Under the pieces are notes generated by a model that was not told where the DNA came from, did not search any database, and saw only the letters and a program-made list of their open reading frames with translations. Of a DNA stretch of 64,000 bases, positions 16,335 to 24,904 are shown piece after piece. Position 1 is the stretch's first letter; the number at the start of each line of letters is the position of its first letter. The stretch spans positions 4,092,001 to 4,156,000 of the forward strand of contig OZ252253.1 in the NCBI GenBank assembly GCA_965249775.1, written 5' to 3'. Origin of the DNA: UBA822 sp965249775 (GTDB lineage Bacteria; Gemmatimonadota; Gemmatimonadetes; Longimicrobiales; Gaopeijiaceae). The position numbers and the translations under genes were made by a program.

Positions 16335-18734
16335 TCACTGTGTGTTGACCGACAGCGGACCGTGTGATTGTGCCTGCTCCGAGGCGGCATTTACGATCAT
16401 GTCCGGCACGATCGGTGATCGATTGAAGTAGTGGCCTTCCAGGGCTTCGGAGATCGCGCACAACAGCGCGGCAGCCGCACATCCCATGGTCGGCTCACCG
16501 ATACCCTTCGCCCCTACCGGGTTCTGGGGATCCGCGATATCCACGGCAGCCCAGTCCATCTCGAGCGGAACATCCAGATACGTCGGGGGCTTGGTCTGGT
16601 GAAATCCGACCGACGCCGGAAGACCGTAGTGTGTGTCGTAGACATGGCGCTCGAGCGCTGCCATACCGAAGCCCATCACGGCCCCGCCCTTGATCTGCCC
16701 CGCCAGTCCCATCGGATGGAGCACCGTTCCGCAGTCTGCGACGCCCAGATAGTCGATGATCTCGAATTGGCCCGTCTCGACATCCAACTCGATCTCGATG
16801 AATCCGGCTGCAAGCGCGGGAACCATGCCGTTCTGCGGGATGTTGTCCCTCGCCACTCCGATCAGTCCGGTACCGGCGAGCCCTTCCACGGCGCGCTGGG
16901 TCATCGGGTTGATACGGCCCGGCACCTCTTCGCCGCTGAAGCGTCCCCCGTACTGGATGGCCCTCTGAGCCGCGGCCGCGTAGCTGAGGCGCCGCGAAGG
17001 ATTGGCTCTGGCGAAGACCGCCTCGTTTCCAATGTCGTAGTCTTCGGGCGAGCCACCGAGGTCCCGCGCCGCGATCTCCTTGAGCTTCTGGAGGGCGTCC
17101 ATGGCCGAGGCGTAGTTGGCGCGGCTCTCCGTGTAGGACGTGTTGCTCCCGAATTGACCCAGAGTCCAGGGAAGATTGCGGCTGGAGTCACCACGGACGA
17201 TCTCGACGTTCTCCCATTCGTACCCGAGTACCTCCGCGGCGACCCGGGACGTGCTGGCGTACGAATACGTACCCAAGTTCCCCGCTCCGGTGTGGACGTA
17301 GAGCTTGCCATCCGGCGCGATGCGCAAGAGTCCGTCGAAACCGCTGGATCCGGCCGAGTGGAACGCCTGCCCGACCGCGACACCAGTGACCTTGGAGCCA
17401 CGACGCTGACCATTGCGGGCACGCCTGGCCTCCCAGTCGAACTGTTCGGCCCCGATATCCAACGCGTCGCGCCCATAGGCGCTGGTGACCGGGCCTTGGT
17501 TAGCACCGTAACGAGCGCTGTTGTCCGGTGCGTTGATCCGTCGGATGGCAATGAGGTCGATGCCCAGCTGCCGGGCGGCCTTGTCGAGAATCGGCTCGAC
17601 AGCCGTGGCGAGCTGGTTCTGCCCCGGCCCTCTCTGGGCGCCCGTGGGCGGTGTATTCGTCAGGACCGGAATCCCTCGGAAACGCATGGCGGGGGGCGTG
17701 TAGACGATCGACATCGCACTTCCCGCGGCGTTGTAGTCACCCCCACCCGAGTTGGGTCCGTTGCTCTGGACGATGTAGAGATCGGCCGCGGTGATACGCC
17801 CATTGGGCTCGAACCCGATCTTGATGCGGCCCTGGAACCCGGGGCGGGCGGAACCGATGAAGTTTTCCTCGGCGCGGCTGATGCGCATGAGCACCGGGGT
17901 GTTCGTCTTTCTCGCCATGTAGGCTGGAATCGCCATAACGGGGTACGCGCCCCCCTTCGACCCGAACCCGCCTCCACAGAACTCTGCGACATAGACGAGG
18001 TCCTCCTGGTCGATCCCCAGGAGTCCCGCCAGACCCGGAACCACGAAGCTCTGGCTCTGGGTCGAGCCGAACACATGGCACTTTCCGTTCTGCCAGTATG
18101 CCATGGCGCTGCGTGGCTCCATGGAGTGATGCGACGTGCTGGCCGTGACGAAGGACTCGTCGAGCACGAGCGCTGCTTCCGCAAAGCCCGCCTCGACATC
18201 GCCGTACGACCAGTCCGCCCGGGGCTCGCCCATGGGCATCTGGCCCTCGCCAGCGGCTGCGAAGTCCTCCTCGGTCCACTTGACCTCTACCACGCCCTCC
18301 TGCGGCACTATGGTGTTCCCCTCGATCCTGGCGTTCGGCCCACCGGGACGCAGGCTCTCGAGCGGGTCCACGCTGAACGGAAGCGGCTCCAGCTCCAGAT
18401 TGATGGCCGCGATGGCGTTCTGCGCCGCGGTTTCGCTGCGCGCGGCCACCGCGAGGATCGGCGCACCAACGTAGAGTGGCTCGTTCGTGAGGATCGTATT
18501 GCCCGGCGCCGTCACTTCGGGCAGCTCGTCGGCGGTCAGAATCTCGACGACGTCATCCATGGCGAGCGCCTCGGACGCGTCGATGCTCAGGACGCGTGCG
18601 TGCGGCATGGGGCTGGTCAGCAGACGGCAGTACAGCATGCCGTCCGCACGGAAGTCCTCGGCATATTTCGCACGCCCGGTCACCTTCGCGCGAATATCCG
18701 GAGGCGTGAAGTCTCGACCAATCAAGTGGGCCAT
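16335..18734 (-). CDS. Molybdenum hydroxylase, molybdopterin-binding catalytic subunit
   Basis: This 799-residue large subunit hydroxylates an aldehyde or N-heterocycle with water-derived oxygen. Family blocks include KVTGRAKYAEDF, the GGGFGSKGG Moco-contact loop, GAQRGPGQNQ, and the catalytic Glu in KGIGEPTMG near the C-terminus. The AYRCSFR loop of CO dehydrogenases is absent, so it is not CoxL. The start lies one base after the stop of the small subunit. The closest known arrangement is the exported PaoABC aldehyde oxidase. The substrate is not fixed by the sequence, and the XdhC/PaoD-type maturation factor is not in the window. Confidence 0.92.
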   Translation of the reverse strand: MAHLIGRDFTPPDIRAKVTGRAKYAEDFRADGMLYCRLLTSPMPHARVLSIDASEALAMDDVVEILTADELPEVTAPGNTILTNEPLYVGAPILAVAARSETAAQNAIAAINLELEPLPFSVDPLESLRPGGPNARIEGNTIVPQEGVVEVKWTEEDFAAAGEGQMPMGEPRADWSYGDVEAGFAEAALVLDESFVTASTSHHSMEPRSAMAYWQNGKCHVFGSTQSQSFVVPGLAGLLGIDQEDLVYVAEFCGGGFGSKGGAYPVMAIPAYMARKTNTPVLMRISRAEENFIGSARPGFQGRIKIGFEPNGRITAADLYIVQSNGPNSGGGDYNAAGSAMSIVYTPPAMRFRGIPVLTNTPPTGAQRGPGQNQLATAVEPILDKAARQLGIDLIAIRRINAPDNSARYGANQGPVTSAYGRDALDIGAEQFDWEARRARNGQRRGSKVTGVAVGQAFHSAGSSGFDGLLRIAPDGKLYVHTGAGNLGTYSYASTSRVAAEVLGYEWENVEIVRGDSSRNLPWTLGQFGSNTSYTESRANYASAMDALQKLKEIAARDLGGSPEDYDIGNEAVFARANPSRRLSYAAAAQRAIQYGGRFSGEEVPGRINPMTQRAVEGLAGTGLIGVARDNIPQNGMVPALAAGFIEIELDVETGQFEIIDYLGVADCGTVLHPMGLAGQIKGGAVMGFGMAALERHVYDTHYGLPASVGFHQTKPPTYLDVPLEMDWAAVDIADPQNPVGAKGIGEPTMGCAAAALLCAISEALEGHYFNRSPIVPDMIVNAASEQAQSHGPLSVNTQ

Positions 18735-18735
18735 G

Positions 18736-19458
18736 TCACACCTCCCTCGCTGCGCGCATGATTCCGTTCAGATAATGGTCGTAGGCCCCGCACCGGCAGA
18801 CATTGCCGGACATCGCCCGGCGAGCCTCCTCACGGGTCGGATTCGGGTTCTCCGTCAGGAGACCAACGGCCGCCATCACCTGGCCCGGCGTGCAAAAGCC
18901 GCACTGCGGGCCCAATTCGTCCATGAAGGCCTGTTGGACCGGGTGGAGCTCCCCGGTCGCACTCTCCAGCCCCTCGACGGTCGTGATCTCTTTCCCCCGA
19001 ACGCGCTGCGTCAGCGTGGAGCACGAGTAGTGCGTCACGTCGTCGATCAAGACGGTGCAGGCCCCGCACTCCGCGCGGTCGCAGCCGAGCTTCGTGCCCG
19101 TGAGCCCGAGCTTGTAGCGCAGGGTCATCGCGAGCGTCTCGTTGGGGAGAACATCCACACGGCGGATCTGACCGTTGACGTTCAACGAGATCAGCCGCTC
19201 AACGGCCCCGGCCTGGAGAGCCGGCCTGGCCGCCGCAGAGGCCAGATATGGCACTCCCGATACTGCCACCCCCGAGGCGATAATCCCCTTGATGAAGTCT
19301 CTACGGGACCAACGCGCGTAGCTGTCGGCCCACTCGAACGGTGCGCCGCCTAACGAGGCGTCAGCGCACGTCGGGTTCTCCGACTCCGCGGGGTGGGGGG
19401 GGGATGGGCTCGCACCGGTTCGCGTGAGACCGACGTCGACGAAGTTCGTCTCGGACAT
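18736..19458 (-). CDS. Molybdenum hydroxylase, 2Fe-2S subunit with Tat signal
   Basis: This small subunit carries two 2Fe-2S clusters. CDRAECGACT with a later Cys (YSCSTL) forms the plant-ferredoxin-type cluster, and CGFCTPGQ with NVCRCGAY forms the helical cluster. A twin-arginine signal, SRRDFIKG, lies about 52 residues in and is followed by a hydrophobic stretch, so the folded complex is probably exported to the periplasm. I chose ATG 19458 (240 residues) because GGGAG lies 8 bp upstream. The GTG at 19464 is too close to that site. The unusually long segment before the Tat motif is odd, and a later start cannot be excluded. It is the first gene of the operon. Confidence 0.92.
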   Translation of the reverse strand: MSETNFVDVGLTRTGASPSPPHPAESENPTCADASLGGAPFEWADSYARWSRRDFIKGIIASGVAVSGVPYLASAAARPALQAGAVERLISLNVNGQIRRVDVLPNETLAMTLRYKLGLTGTKLGCDRAECGACTVLIDDVTHYSCSTLTQRVRGKEITTVEGLESATGELHPVQQAFMDELGPQCGFCTPGQVMAAVGLLTENPNPTREEARRAMSGNVCRCGAYDHYLNGIMRAAREV

Positions 19459-19590
19459 GGGCACCGCTCCCTGCTGAGGCTCAAGTGCATATGGTATCGC
19501 GAAGCCCGGTAGGAGACAACTATTCTATCCGATGTCCCGTAGCTCGCGAGAAAGGGCCGGCCCCGCGTCCGATCGCCCTGACAGCCGGTC

Positions 19591-20130
19591 CTACCGCTCG
19601 ACCCCTATACTTAGCGGGATAATCGTGGAGCCCCAGTGGAATCGGAGCGTCGCCTGGTACGGTCCGACCTCTGGAAAGTAGTAGGCCAGGACCTCCATGT
19701 GGGCTCCGGTCTCCGGCCTGACCATCGTCCGAAAGACCTCGGTCCCGAATGGGAACAGGCCGTGATCCGTGTCCCACTCGCTGACGACAACGATCTCCCA
19801 GGCTCCCGCCTTCGGCACCATCCACAGCCCGTAGCGGCCGGCTTCGAGCGGTTGACCCTCGAGCCTGACGGGCTCGGAAAAGTCGATCCAAGTCGCTCGG
19901 TTCGCTCCGGGCGCCCAGATCGCGTCATACTCGACCAGGGTCCCGAAAAGCTCGCGGCCACGGGCCACAGGACGATCGTACTCGAGGGTGATCACCGTCC
20001 TGTTGACGGTCTGCGACACGACCGCGTGTTGGCTGGCCTGCGGTGCCGTTTGCTCTTGTGAGGAGCCGGAGACGGTGCTCACCGCCGTCGCCAACGTGAC
20101 TATGGTGGGAATCATGAGGGCTCGTCGCAT
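19591..20130 (-). CDS. Secreted DUF2911-family protein
   Basis: The 179-residue product has a signal peptide (MRRALMIPTIVTLATAVSTVSG) and a single DUF2911-like beta domain with ITLEYDRPVARGRELFG, WAPGANRATWIDF and EAGRYGLWMVPKAGAWEIV. The function of this family is unknown, and members are common as exported proteins in Bacteroidota and Gemmatimonadota. I chose ATG 20130 because GGAG lies 9 bp upstream, not the upstream GTG-type extension. It is monocistronic on the minus strand, 133 bp downstream of the molybdenum-hydroxylase operon start and convergent to nothing. Confidence 0.82.
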   Translation of the reverse strand: MRRALMIPTIVTLATAVSTVSGSSQEQTAPQASQHAVVSQTVNRTVITLEYDRPVARGRELFGTLVEYDAIWAPGANRATWIDFSEPVRLEGQPLEAGRYGLWMVPKAGAWEIVVVSEWDTDHGLFPFGTEVFRTMVRPETGAHMEVLAYYFPEVGPYQATLRFHWGSTIIPLSIGVER

Positions 20131-20275
20131 ATCGGCATCTCCAATCACGGCGTCGGTGGGACTCGTTGAGAAACCCGTTCAACCGGGCGGGCGTTCCCAA
20201 GGTAAGTCCAAAGACGGGCGCGGGCATCAGGTGTCGTGAAGCGGGGCCGACCTCCCGGTAGGAAGCGAACGAATC

Positions 20276-21241
20276 ATGGGGAAGAGGGAAGGGAACCCGT
20301 GGTGTATGAGTGCGATGCGAACGGCCCATCCCCCCAGTGACCCACCCCGGTGGAAGGTGCTGGTCGCGTTCGCGGCCATCTACTTCATTTGGGGGTCGAG
20401 CTACCTGGCGATTCGATTCGCCATCGAAACGCTTCCACCGTTCTCGATGGCCGCCGTGCGCTTTACGGTGGCCGGCGGCATTCTCTATGCCATCGCCCGT
20501 CCGCGGACGGAGCGGCCCACACGACGCAACTGGGTCTCGGCGGGTATCGTGGGCACACTCTTGCTGGGAGGGGGCAACGGCGGGGTCGTATGGGCCGAAC
20601 AATGGGTCCCGTCCGGCCTCACCGCACTGATCGTCGCCACCGTACCACTCTGGATGGTTCTCTTCGACTGGCTGTTCGCCGACGCCCCTCGTCCAAACAG
20701 GCTCCTAATGGTTGGGCTGGTCTGGGGGCTGTGCGGTGTGGGGCTGCTCATGAGCTCGTCCGAGGTGGGTGCCCAAGGCCGCGAGGGACTGTTGGGTGGC
20801 ATCGCGGTCTTGTGCGGTTCCATCGCATGGGCGGCCGGATCGATCTACACGAAGAAGGCTCCACTTCCCCGGTCTCCACTCCTCGCAACCGGGATGCAGA
20901 TGATGGCGGGTGGTCTCGTGTTGGCGTTCATGGCGACGTTGGCTGGAGAGGGCGCTCAGCTCCATCTCTCGGCGTTCTCGATGAAGTCTGTCTTGGCGCT
21001 TGTCTACCTGATCGTGTTTGGGGCGCTGATCGCCTTTACGGCGTACATCTGGCTCCTCCGCGTGAGCACAGCGGCCCGCGTATCGACCCATGCGTACGTC
21101 AATCCTGCGGTGGCCGTTCTCCTCGGTTGGCTGCTGGCGGGTGAGCAACTCGACGTGAGGGCGGCGCTGGCCGTCCTCATCATTCTGTCCGCGGTCGTGC
21201 TGGTCTCGGTGAGGGGAGGAGATCCGAGGCGTCCCAATTAG
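20276..21241 (+). CDS. EamA/DMT-superfamily transporter
   Basis: This is an inner-membrane exporter with ten predicted helices and two EamA repeats, 321 residues long. IYFIWGSSYLAIRFAIETLPPF is the signature first helix, and SIAWAAGSIYTKK with VFGALIAFTAYIWLLR marks the second half. The sequence resembles YedA-type members, whose substrates are metabolites or amino acids, but specificity is unknown. ATG 20276 is used. ATG 20306 (MSAMRTAH), preceded by an AGGGAAGGG run, is equally plausible. The gene ends 3 bp from the convergent pheA stop. Confidence 0.88.
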   Translation: MGKREGNPWCMSAMRTAHPPSDPPRWKVLVAFAAIYFIWGSSYLAIRFAIETLPPFSMAAVRFTVAGGILYAIARPRTERPTRRNWVSAGIVGTLLLGGGNGGVVWAEQWVPSGLTALIVATVPLWMVLFDWLFADAPRPNRLLMVGLVWGLCGVGLLMSSSEVGAQGREGLLGGIAVLCGSIAWAAGSIYTKKAPLPRSPLLATGMQMMAGGLVLAFMATLAGEGAQLHLSAFSMKSVLALVYLIVFGALIAFTAYIWLLRVSTAARVSTHAYVNPAVAVLLGWLLAGEQLDVRAALAVLIILSAVVLVSVRGGDPRRPN

Positions 21242-21244
21242 CGC

Positions 21245-22081
21245 TTAGTTTTCCGGCTCCAGCTCTTCGTACGGCGCATATGTTCCGAATACACGCATCT
21301 CGTCGGAAGCTTTCTCGAGGGCTTTGAGGCACTCCTCCAGAGCCTCCAGGTCGGGCCCCACGATCTCCATGTAGAACCGATATTTCCAGGGCTCCCCACG
21401 GATGGGACGAGCCACGATTTGGCTCATGTCTACACCGTAGCTTGTGAAGACACCGAGGAGCTCATGCAGGGCCCCGGGCTCATTGGGGATGCCTACGGCT
21501 ACGGCACCGCATACCCCCGGAGCATCGGGAACCATATCCGGAGGGGCCAATTCGAAAAAGCGCGTGTAGTTGCGATGGTCGTCCTCGACGTTGAGCTGAA
21601 GTAGCTGAGCCCCGTAGAGGTCGGCTGCGAGCTGCGAGCTGATGGCCGCGTCGTATTCCACGTAGCCCTCCATCATGTCCCTCACGCCTCCAGCCGTATC
21701 GTAGACAACAACGGGCTCCATCTCCGGATTCTGCTCGAACAGGTTTCTGCACTGTTTCAGAGCGACCGGATGGGAAGCGACGGTTCGGACGGCCTCCAGC
21801 GGCACGCCCGGCCGCGTCGAAACGCAAAGGCGAATGCGAACACGCGTCTCCCCTCGAACCGTCAGACCCGACGACCACAGGAGGTCGAGGCTCTCGACAA
21901 CCGGTCCCGCCAAGGCGTTCTCGACCGGTATGACTGCCCTCTCCGCCTCGCCGGTCGAGACTGCGTGAAAAGCCTCGTCGAACGTTCTGCATGGTACGAG
22001 CTCGATGTCGGGCCCCAACAACCTGTGAGCTGCTTCGTGGCTGAACGCCCCGGCCTCGCCTTGTATGGCGACCCTGATCAT
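21245..22081 (-). CDS. pheA: Prephenate dehydratase
   Basis: PheA converts prephenate to phenylpyruvate in phenylalanine synthesis. The 278-residue protein is the monofunctional form. The catalytic domain shows QGEAGAFSHEAA, the PVENALAGPV block and YTRFF (the TRF motif). The C-terminal ACT domain (about 190-270) begins VGIPNEPGALHELLGVF and reads QIVARPIRGEPWKYRF where many enzymes have KIESRP, so the allosteric Phe site may differ slightly. The ATG start is clear at 22081. A 20-bp tandem duplication lies in the leader. Confidence 0.93.
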   Translation of the reverse strand: MIRVAIQGEAGAFSHEAAHRLLGPDIELVPCRTFDEAFHAVSTGEAERAVIPVENALAGPVVESLDLLWSSGLTVRGETRVRIRLCVSTRPGVPLEAVRTVASHPVALKQCRNLFEQNPEMEPVVVYDTAGGVRDMMEGYVEYDAAISSQLAADLYGAQLLQLNVEDDHRNYTRFFELAPPDMVPDAPGVCGAVAVGIPNEPGALHELLGVFTSYGVDMSQIVARPIRGEPWKYRFYMEIVGPDLEALEECLKALEKASDEMRVFGTYAPYEELEPEN

Positions 22082-22123
22082 CGTCGTCTCCGGGGGTTCT
22101 TGGACGACTTGGTCACCGTCATC

Positions 22124-22163
22124 GTGCCTGTGGCGGGGCCCTTGTGCCTGTGGCGGGGTCCTC
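22124..22163. repeat. 20-bp tandem duplication in the pheA leader
   Basis: Two copies of gtgcctgtggcggggyccty lie at 22124-22143 and 22144-22163, with two or three differences. They are 43 bp upstream of the pheA start on the opposite strand. Confidence 0.8.
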
Positions 22164-22275
22164 TACGGGCCCGAATGAATCGAGCGCTCGTCCGGAAAAT
22201 ACGGCACATGCGCCGATACTTAGCCGGGCGCGCGCGATCGTGTCAAGATTCGGCGTTGCTTGAGCCGTGTTCCGC

Positions 22276-22296
22276 GAAGGCTGTTCAACAGCCTTC
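22276..22296. promoter_or_regulatory. Perfect hairpin in the pheA/csp intergenic region
   Basis: GAAGGCTGTT and its exact complement AACAGCCTTC flank a single base at 22286. It lies in the 406-bp gap (22082-22487) that must hold promoters for pheA and the cold-shock gene. A TTGACG at 22312-22317 with AACATT 17 bp on is a weak promoter candidate for the cold-shock gene. The rest of the gap would be a long 5' leader, as is common for csp genes. Confidence 0.5.
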
Positions 22297-22487
22297 TAGT
22301 CTGAAAACACCTTGACGGGGGCAGTGGCTTGGGCAACATTTACCGCCTATTCTCAGAATATGCGCGCCTCCCCGCTTCTTTTGTGGTGAGAATCACGATC
22401 CCAGCTCGAGGTGCGGCCGCGGGTGCCAGGAGGTCGCGAACTGCGGATCGTCCGCAGTCCGGCCACGTCCAAACGATGGAGTACAAG

Positions 22488-22697
22488 ATGCGTAGCAGAG
22501 GAACCGTGAAGTGGTTCAACGATCAGAAGGGGTTTGGATTCATCACCCCGGAAGACGGGACCAAGGATTTGTTCGTCCACCATAGCGCGATCCAGGCGGA
22601 GGGCTTCAAGTCGCTCTCCGAGGGGGAAAGCGTCGAGTTCGATGTGGTGGAGGGTGCCAAGGGTCCCGCCGCTGAGAACGTCGTGAAGCTTTCGTAG
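22488..22697 (+). CDS. Cold-shock protein, CspA family (copy 1)
   Basis: This is a single-stranded nucleic-acid-binding protein and RNA chaperone of 69 residues forming one cold-shock domain. RNP1 (KGFGFI) and RNP2 (FVHHSAI) are intact, with GTVKWFNDQ at the start. I chose ATG 22488 because GGAG lies 6 bp upstream. An in-frame ATG at 22476 overlaps that site. It is about 80% identical to a second copy at 25225. A rho-independent terminator follows 30 bp after the stop, so it is monocistronic. Confidence 0.95.
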   Translation: MRSRGTVKWFNDQKGFGFITPEDGTKDLFVHHSAIQAEGFKSLSEGESVEFDVVEGAKGPAAENVVKLS

Positions 22698-22727
22698 TTC
22701 ACGGCCAGAGAGCCGGCACCGAGAAAC

Positions 22728-22764
22728 GGGCTGCCCCTGCGCGCGGGGGTGGCCCTTCTTCTTT
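22728..22764 (+). terminator. Rho-independent terminator of cold-shock gene 1
   Basis: A 10-bp GC stem with two G-U pairs (gggctgcccc with ggggtggccc-type arms) is followed by ttcttcttt. It lies 30 bp after the csp stop and just before the homocysteine methyltransferase gene. Confidence 0.75.
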
Positions 22765-22798
22765 GAATCCTGAAGTACTGCGTGGGAAGGATGAACCC

Positions 22799-23755
22799 TT
22801 GGCGCTCGTGAGCGGGCCCTTCGCTAGGTTCCAGGATCAACAGGGGGCGACGGTCCTCGATGGGGGGCTGGCGACGTCCTTGGAGGCGCTTGGATATGAT
22901 CTCGACCACGACCTGTGGTCGGCCAAGATCCTTCTCGAGGCCCCAGAGGCCATTCGCCGCGTGCACACCGAATTTCTTCTGGCCGGGGCCGACTGCATCA
23001 CATCAGTTACCTACCAAGCGTCCATCTCGAAATTCGTGGAGCAGGGGTTGAGTCACGACCACGCGGTGGAGGTTCTGGACCGAGCCGTCGGCCTCGCCGT
23101 AGAAGCGCGCGACGCATTCTGGAGCGACGCCGAAAACCGCCACCAGCGGCTGCGTCCCTTAGTAGCCGCCAGCGTAGGACCGTACGGCGCATACCGGGCG
23201 GATGGGTCGGAATACACGGGCGGGTACGGTCTGAGTGACGATGAGTTGTTGGCCTTCCACGAAGGGCGTTGGCGGATCCTGGCAGAGAGCGCCGCCGATC
23301 TCATCGGCTGTGAGACCATTCCATCACTGCAGGAAACGGAGGTGCTCCTCGAGTTGCTGCGGCGAACCCCCGATCGATGGGCTTGGATGAGCTTTAGCTG
23401 CCGAGACGCCGCGCACCTGAGCGACGGGAGCCCCCTTACTGCGGCGGTAAAGATCTGCGATACCGGGATCCGGGTTGCGGCTGTAGGAATCAACTGCACG
23501 CGGCCCGAGCACGTCTCGGAGCTCATCTCACTGGTCCGTAATGCGACCGAAAGGCCCGTTATCGTCTACCCGAACGCGGGGGGAAGATACGACGCCGAAC
23601 GGAAGACCTGGAGGGGCGATGTGCCTCGACACGATTGGCCCGCATTGGTAGCGGAATGGCATGACCGGGGCGCGTCGGTCATCGGCGGGTGCTGTCGCGT
23701 GAGCCCGGCGGATATCTCCGGTATACGGAGTCGTCTTCTCGAGGTCAGGCCATGA
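22799..23755 (+). CDS. Homocysteine S-methyltransferase family protein
   Basis: The enzyme transfers a methyl group, probably from S-methylmethionine or betaine, to homocysteine to make methionine. It has the Pfam S-methyl_trans barrel. Zinc-ligand cysteines are present in VGINCTRP and in GGCCRVSP near the C-terminus, and LDGGLATSLEALG marks the N-terminus. At about 318 residues it matches the MmuM size. No ATG fits. TTG 22799, 8 bp after GGAAGG, is the best start, with TTG 22763 (inside the csp terminator) and GTG 22808 as alternatives. The stop overlaps the first unit of the repeat before the next gene. Confidence 0.85.
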   Translation: MALVSGPFARFQDQQGATVLDGGLATSLEALGYDLDHDLWSAKILLEAPEAIRRVHTEFLLAGADCITSVTYQASISKFVEQGLSHDHAVEVLDRAVGLAVEARDAFWSDAENRHQRLRPLVAASVGPYGAYRADGSEYTGGYGLSDDELLAFHEGRWRILAESAADLIGCETIPSLQETEVLLELLRRTPDRWAWMSFSCRDAAHLSDGSPLTAAVKICDTGIRVAAVGINCTRPEHVSELISLVRNATERPVIVYPNAGGRYDAERKTWRGDVPRHDWPALVAEWHDRGASVIGGCCRVSPADISGIRSRLLEVRP

Positions 23756-23854
23756 GGGACATCCCCAGTGGGTCAGACATGACGGACATCCCCACTGGTC
23801 GGCCGTGAGCGACATGCCCAGCGGGTCAGCGATGACGGACATCACAGGTCACCC
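23752..23854 (+). repeat. Tandem duplication of a gene's start region (four copies, 23-27 bp)
   Basis: Copies begin at 23752 (ATGAGGGACATC), 23779 (ATGACGGACATC), 23805 (GTGAGCGACATG) and 23832 (ATGACGGACATC). The next gene begins ATGACGGACATC at 23855. Each unit is therefore an imperfect copy of the first four codons of that gene plus about 14 bp of upstream sequence with a gggtcag-type core. The first unit overlaps the stop of the preceding gene as ATGA. Confidence 0.9.
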
Positions 23855-24310
23855 ATGACGGACATCTACGTCGATGCGGACGCCTGCCCGGTCAAGGAGG
23901 AGGTCTATCGTGTGGCCCAGCGTTACGGGCTCAGAGTGGTGCTCGTGTCCAACGCCTGGCTGCGAGCTCCGAACGAGGAGTGGATCGAGGTGGTCGTTGT
24001 CGGAGAGGAGCTCGACGCCGCCGACGCATGGATCGTCGAGCACGTCGTTGAAGACGACATCGTGGTCTCAGCCGATATCCCGTTGGCGGCTCTCTGCCTG
24101 GAGAAAGGCGCGAGTGTTCTGGGACCCAGAGGGCGTCCGTTTACCGAGGACTCGATCGGTGCGGCGCTCGCCACACGGGAACTGATGTCGCAGCTCCGCG
24201 AAATGGGGGAGGTCTCTGGAGGACCACCTCCCTTCGAGAAGCGGGACCGGTCACAGTTTCTTCAAGCTCTGGATCAAATGGTCCACGCGATTCGGAAACG
24301 AAGTCAGTAA
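23855..24310 (+). CDS. YaiI/YqxD family protein (DUF188)
   Basis: The 151-residue product belongs to the DUF188 family of PIN-like proteins and begins MTDIYVDADACPVKEEV, the family's signature, with the acidic residues expected of a PIN-type metal site (VDADACP, DDIVVSADIPLA). EKGASVLGPRGRPFTEDSI is a second conserved block. Nuclease activity is inferred from the fold but unproven. Several upstream ATG/GTG codons exist in the duplicated start repeats, but only 23855 is in frame with the domain and without added residues. It converges on the ArsR-like gene 9 bp away. Confidence 0.9.
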   Translation: MTDIYVDADACPVKEEVYRVAQRYGLRVVLVSNAWLRAPNEEWIEVVVVGEELDAADAWIVEHVVEDDIVVSADIPLAALCLEKGASVLGPRGRPFTEDSIGAALATRELMSQLREMGEVSGGPPPFEKRDRSQFLQALDQMVHAIRKRSQ

Positions 24311-24319
24311 GGCAGAACG

Positions 24320-24904
24320 CTATTGATGCGGAACGGGGTATGCGCTGGCGTGGACCCGGCACAGCCGTCCCTTGGGTGCTCGTGCGACGTGATATTTCTC
24401 GACCAATCGAGCGACCTCTTCGTGTAGCTCGGCCGCGAACGCCTGATGTGACTCCCGAGACTTGAAGCGGATGTCGGCCCGAAGTGCCAGTGCCTGGCTA
24501 TCGTTGTCCGGAGGGCCGGTTCGGTGCTGAAGGCCGGCGAGGTCCTGAATCATGTGGGCTGCGACTGCCAGCAGGTAGCCGGCCGAAGCCTTGTCTTCAA
24601 TTTGCTCGGGATCGGCCCCAAGCTCGCCGAGTGCGGAGGGGTTGATCATGTAGGAGCGGCCCACGGCCTGCACCAGTCGTTCTATGCAGTTTCTCACCCT
24701 CCGCTCTCCGACGAGCTTGACGAGGCCTTGCTCCTCGAGCTGCCGGATATGGTAGTTCACTTGCTGCCGAGGCACCCCGATCCGGCGTGCCAGACCGGCA
24801 GCCGATTCGGGCTCGGCAAGCTCGCGGAGTATCTCGAGCCGAAGCGGATGAAGAGCGGACGTCGCTGCTCCTCCCTCGTCGATAACATGTACGGCTGTAT
24901 TCAT
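24320..24904 (-). CDS. ArsR-like winged-helix transcriptional regulator
   Basis: The 194-residue protein starts with a winged helix (about 17-75: LHPLRLEILRELAEP, the recognition region RIGVPRQQVNYHIRQLEEQG, and wing LVKLVGERRVRN). The C-terminal half, with helical LLAVAAHMIQDLAG and a final FAAELHEEVARLVEKYH segment, resembles the ligand or dimer domain seen in ArsR-type repressors of Actinobacteria and Gemmatimonadota. No metal-binding Cys motif is seen. Its target is unknown. The divergent cold-shock gene 2 is across a 320-bp AT-richer gap containing a TGTCATGACA palindrome. Confidence 0.85.
   Translation of the reverse strand: MNTAVHVIDEGGAATSALHPLRLEILRELAEPESAAGLARRIGVPRQQVNYHIRQLEEQGLVKLVGERRVRNCIERLVQAVGRSYMINPSALGELGADPEQIEDKASAGYLLAVAAHMIQDLAGLQHRTGPPDNDSQALALRADIRFKSRESHQAFAAELHEEVARLVEKYHVARAPKGRLCRVHASAYPVPHQ

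Noticed and set aside
16431..18761. 776-residue plus-strand frame opposite the molybdenum-hydroxylase large subunit
   Set aside because: The minus strand encodes a clear family member here. The antisense frame is Arg/His-rich without domain similarity, a common effect of high GC content.
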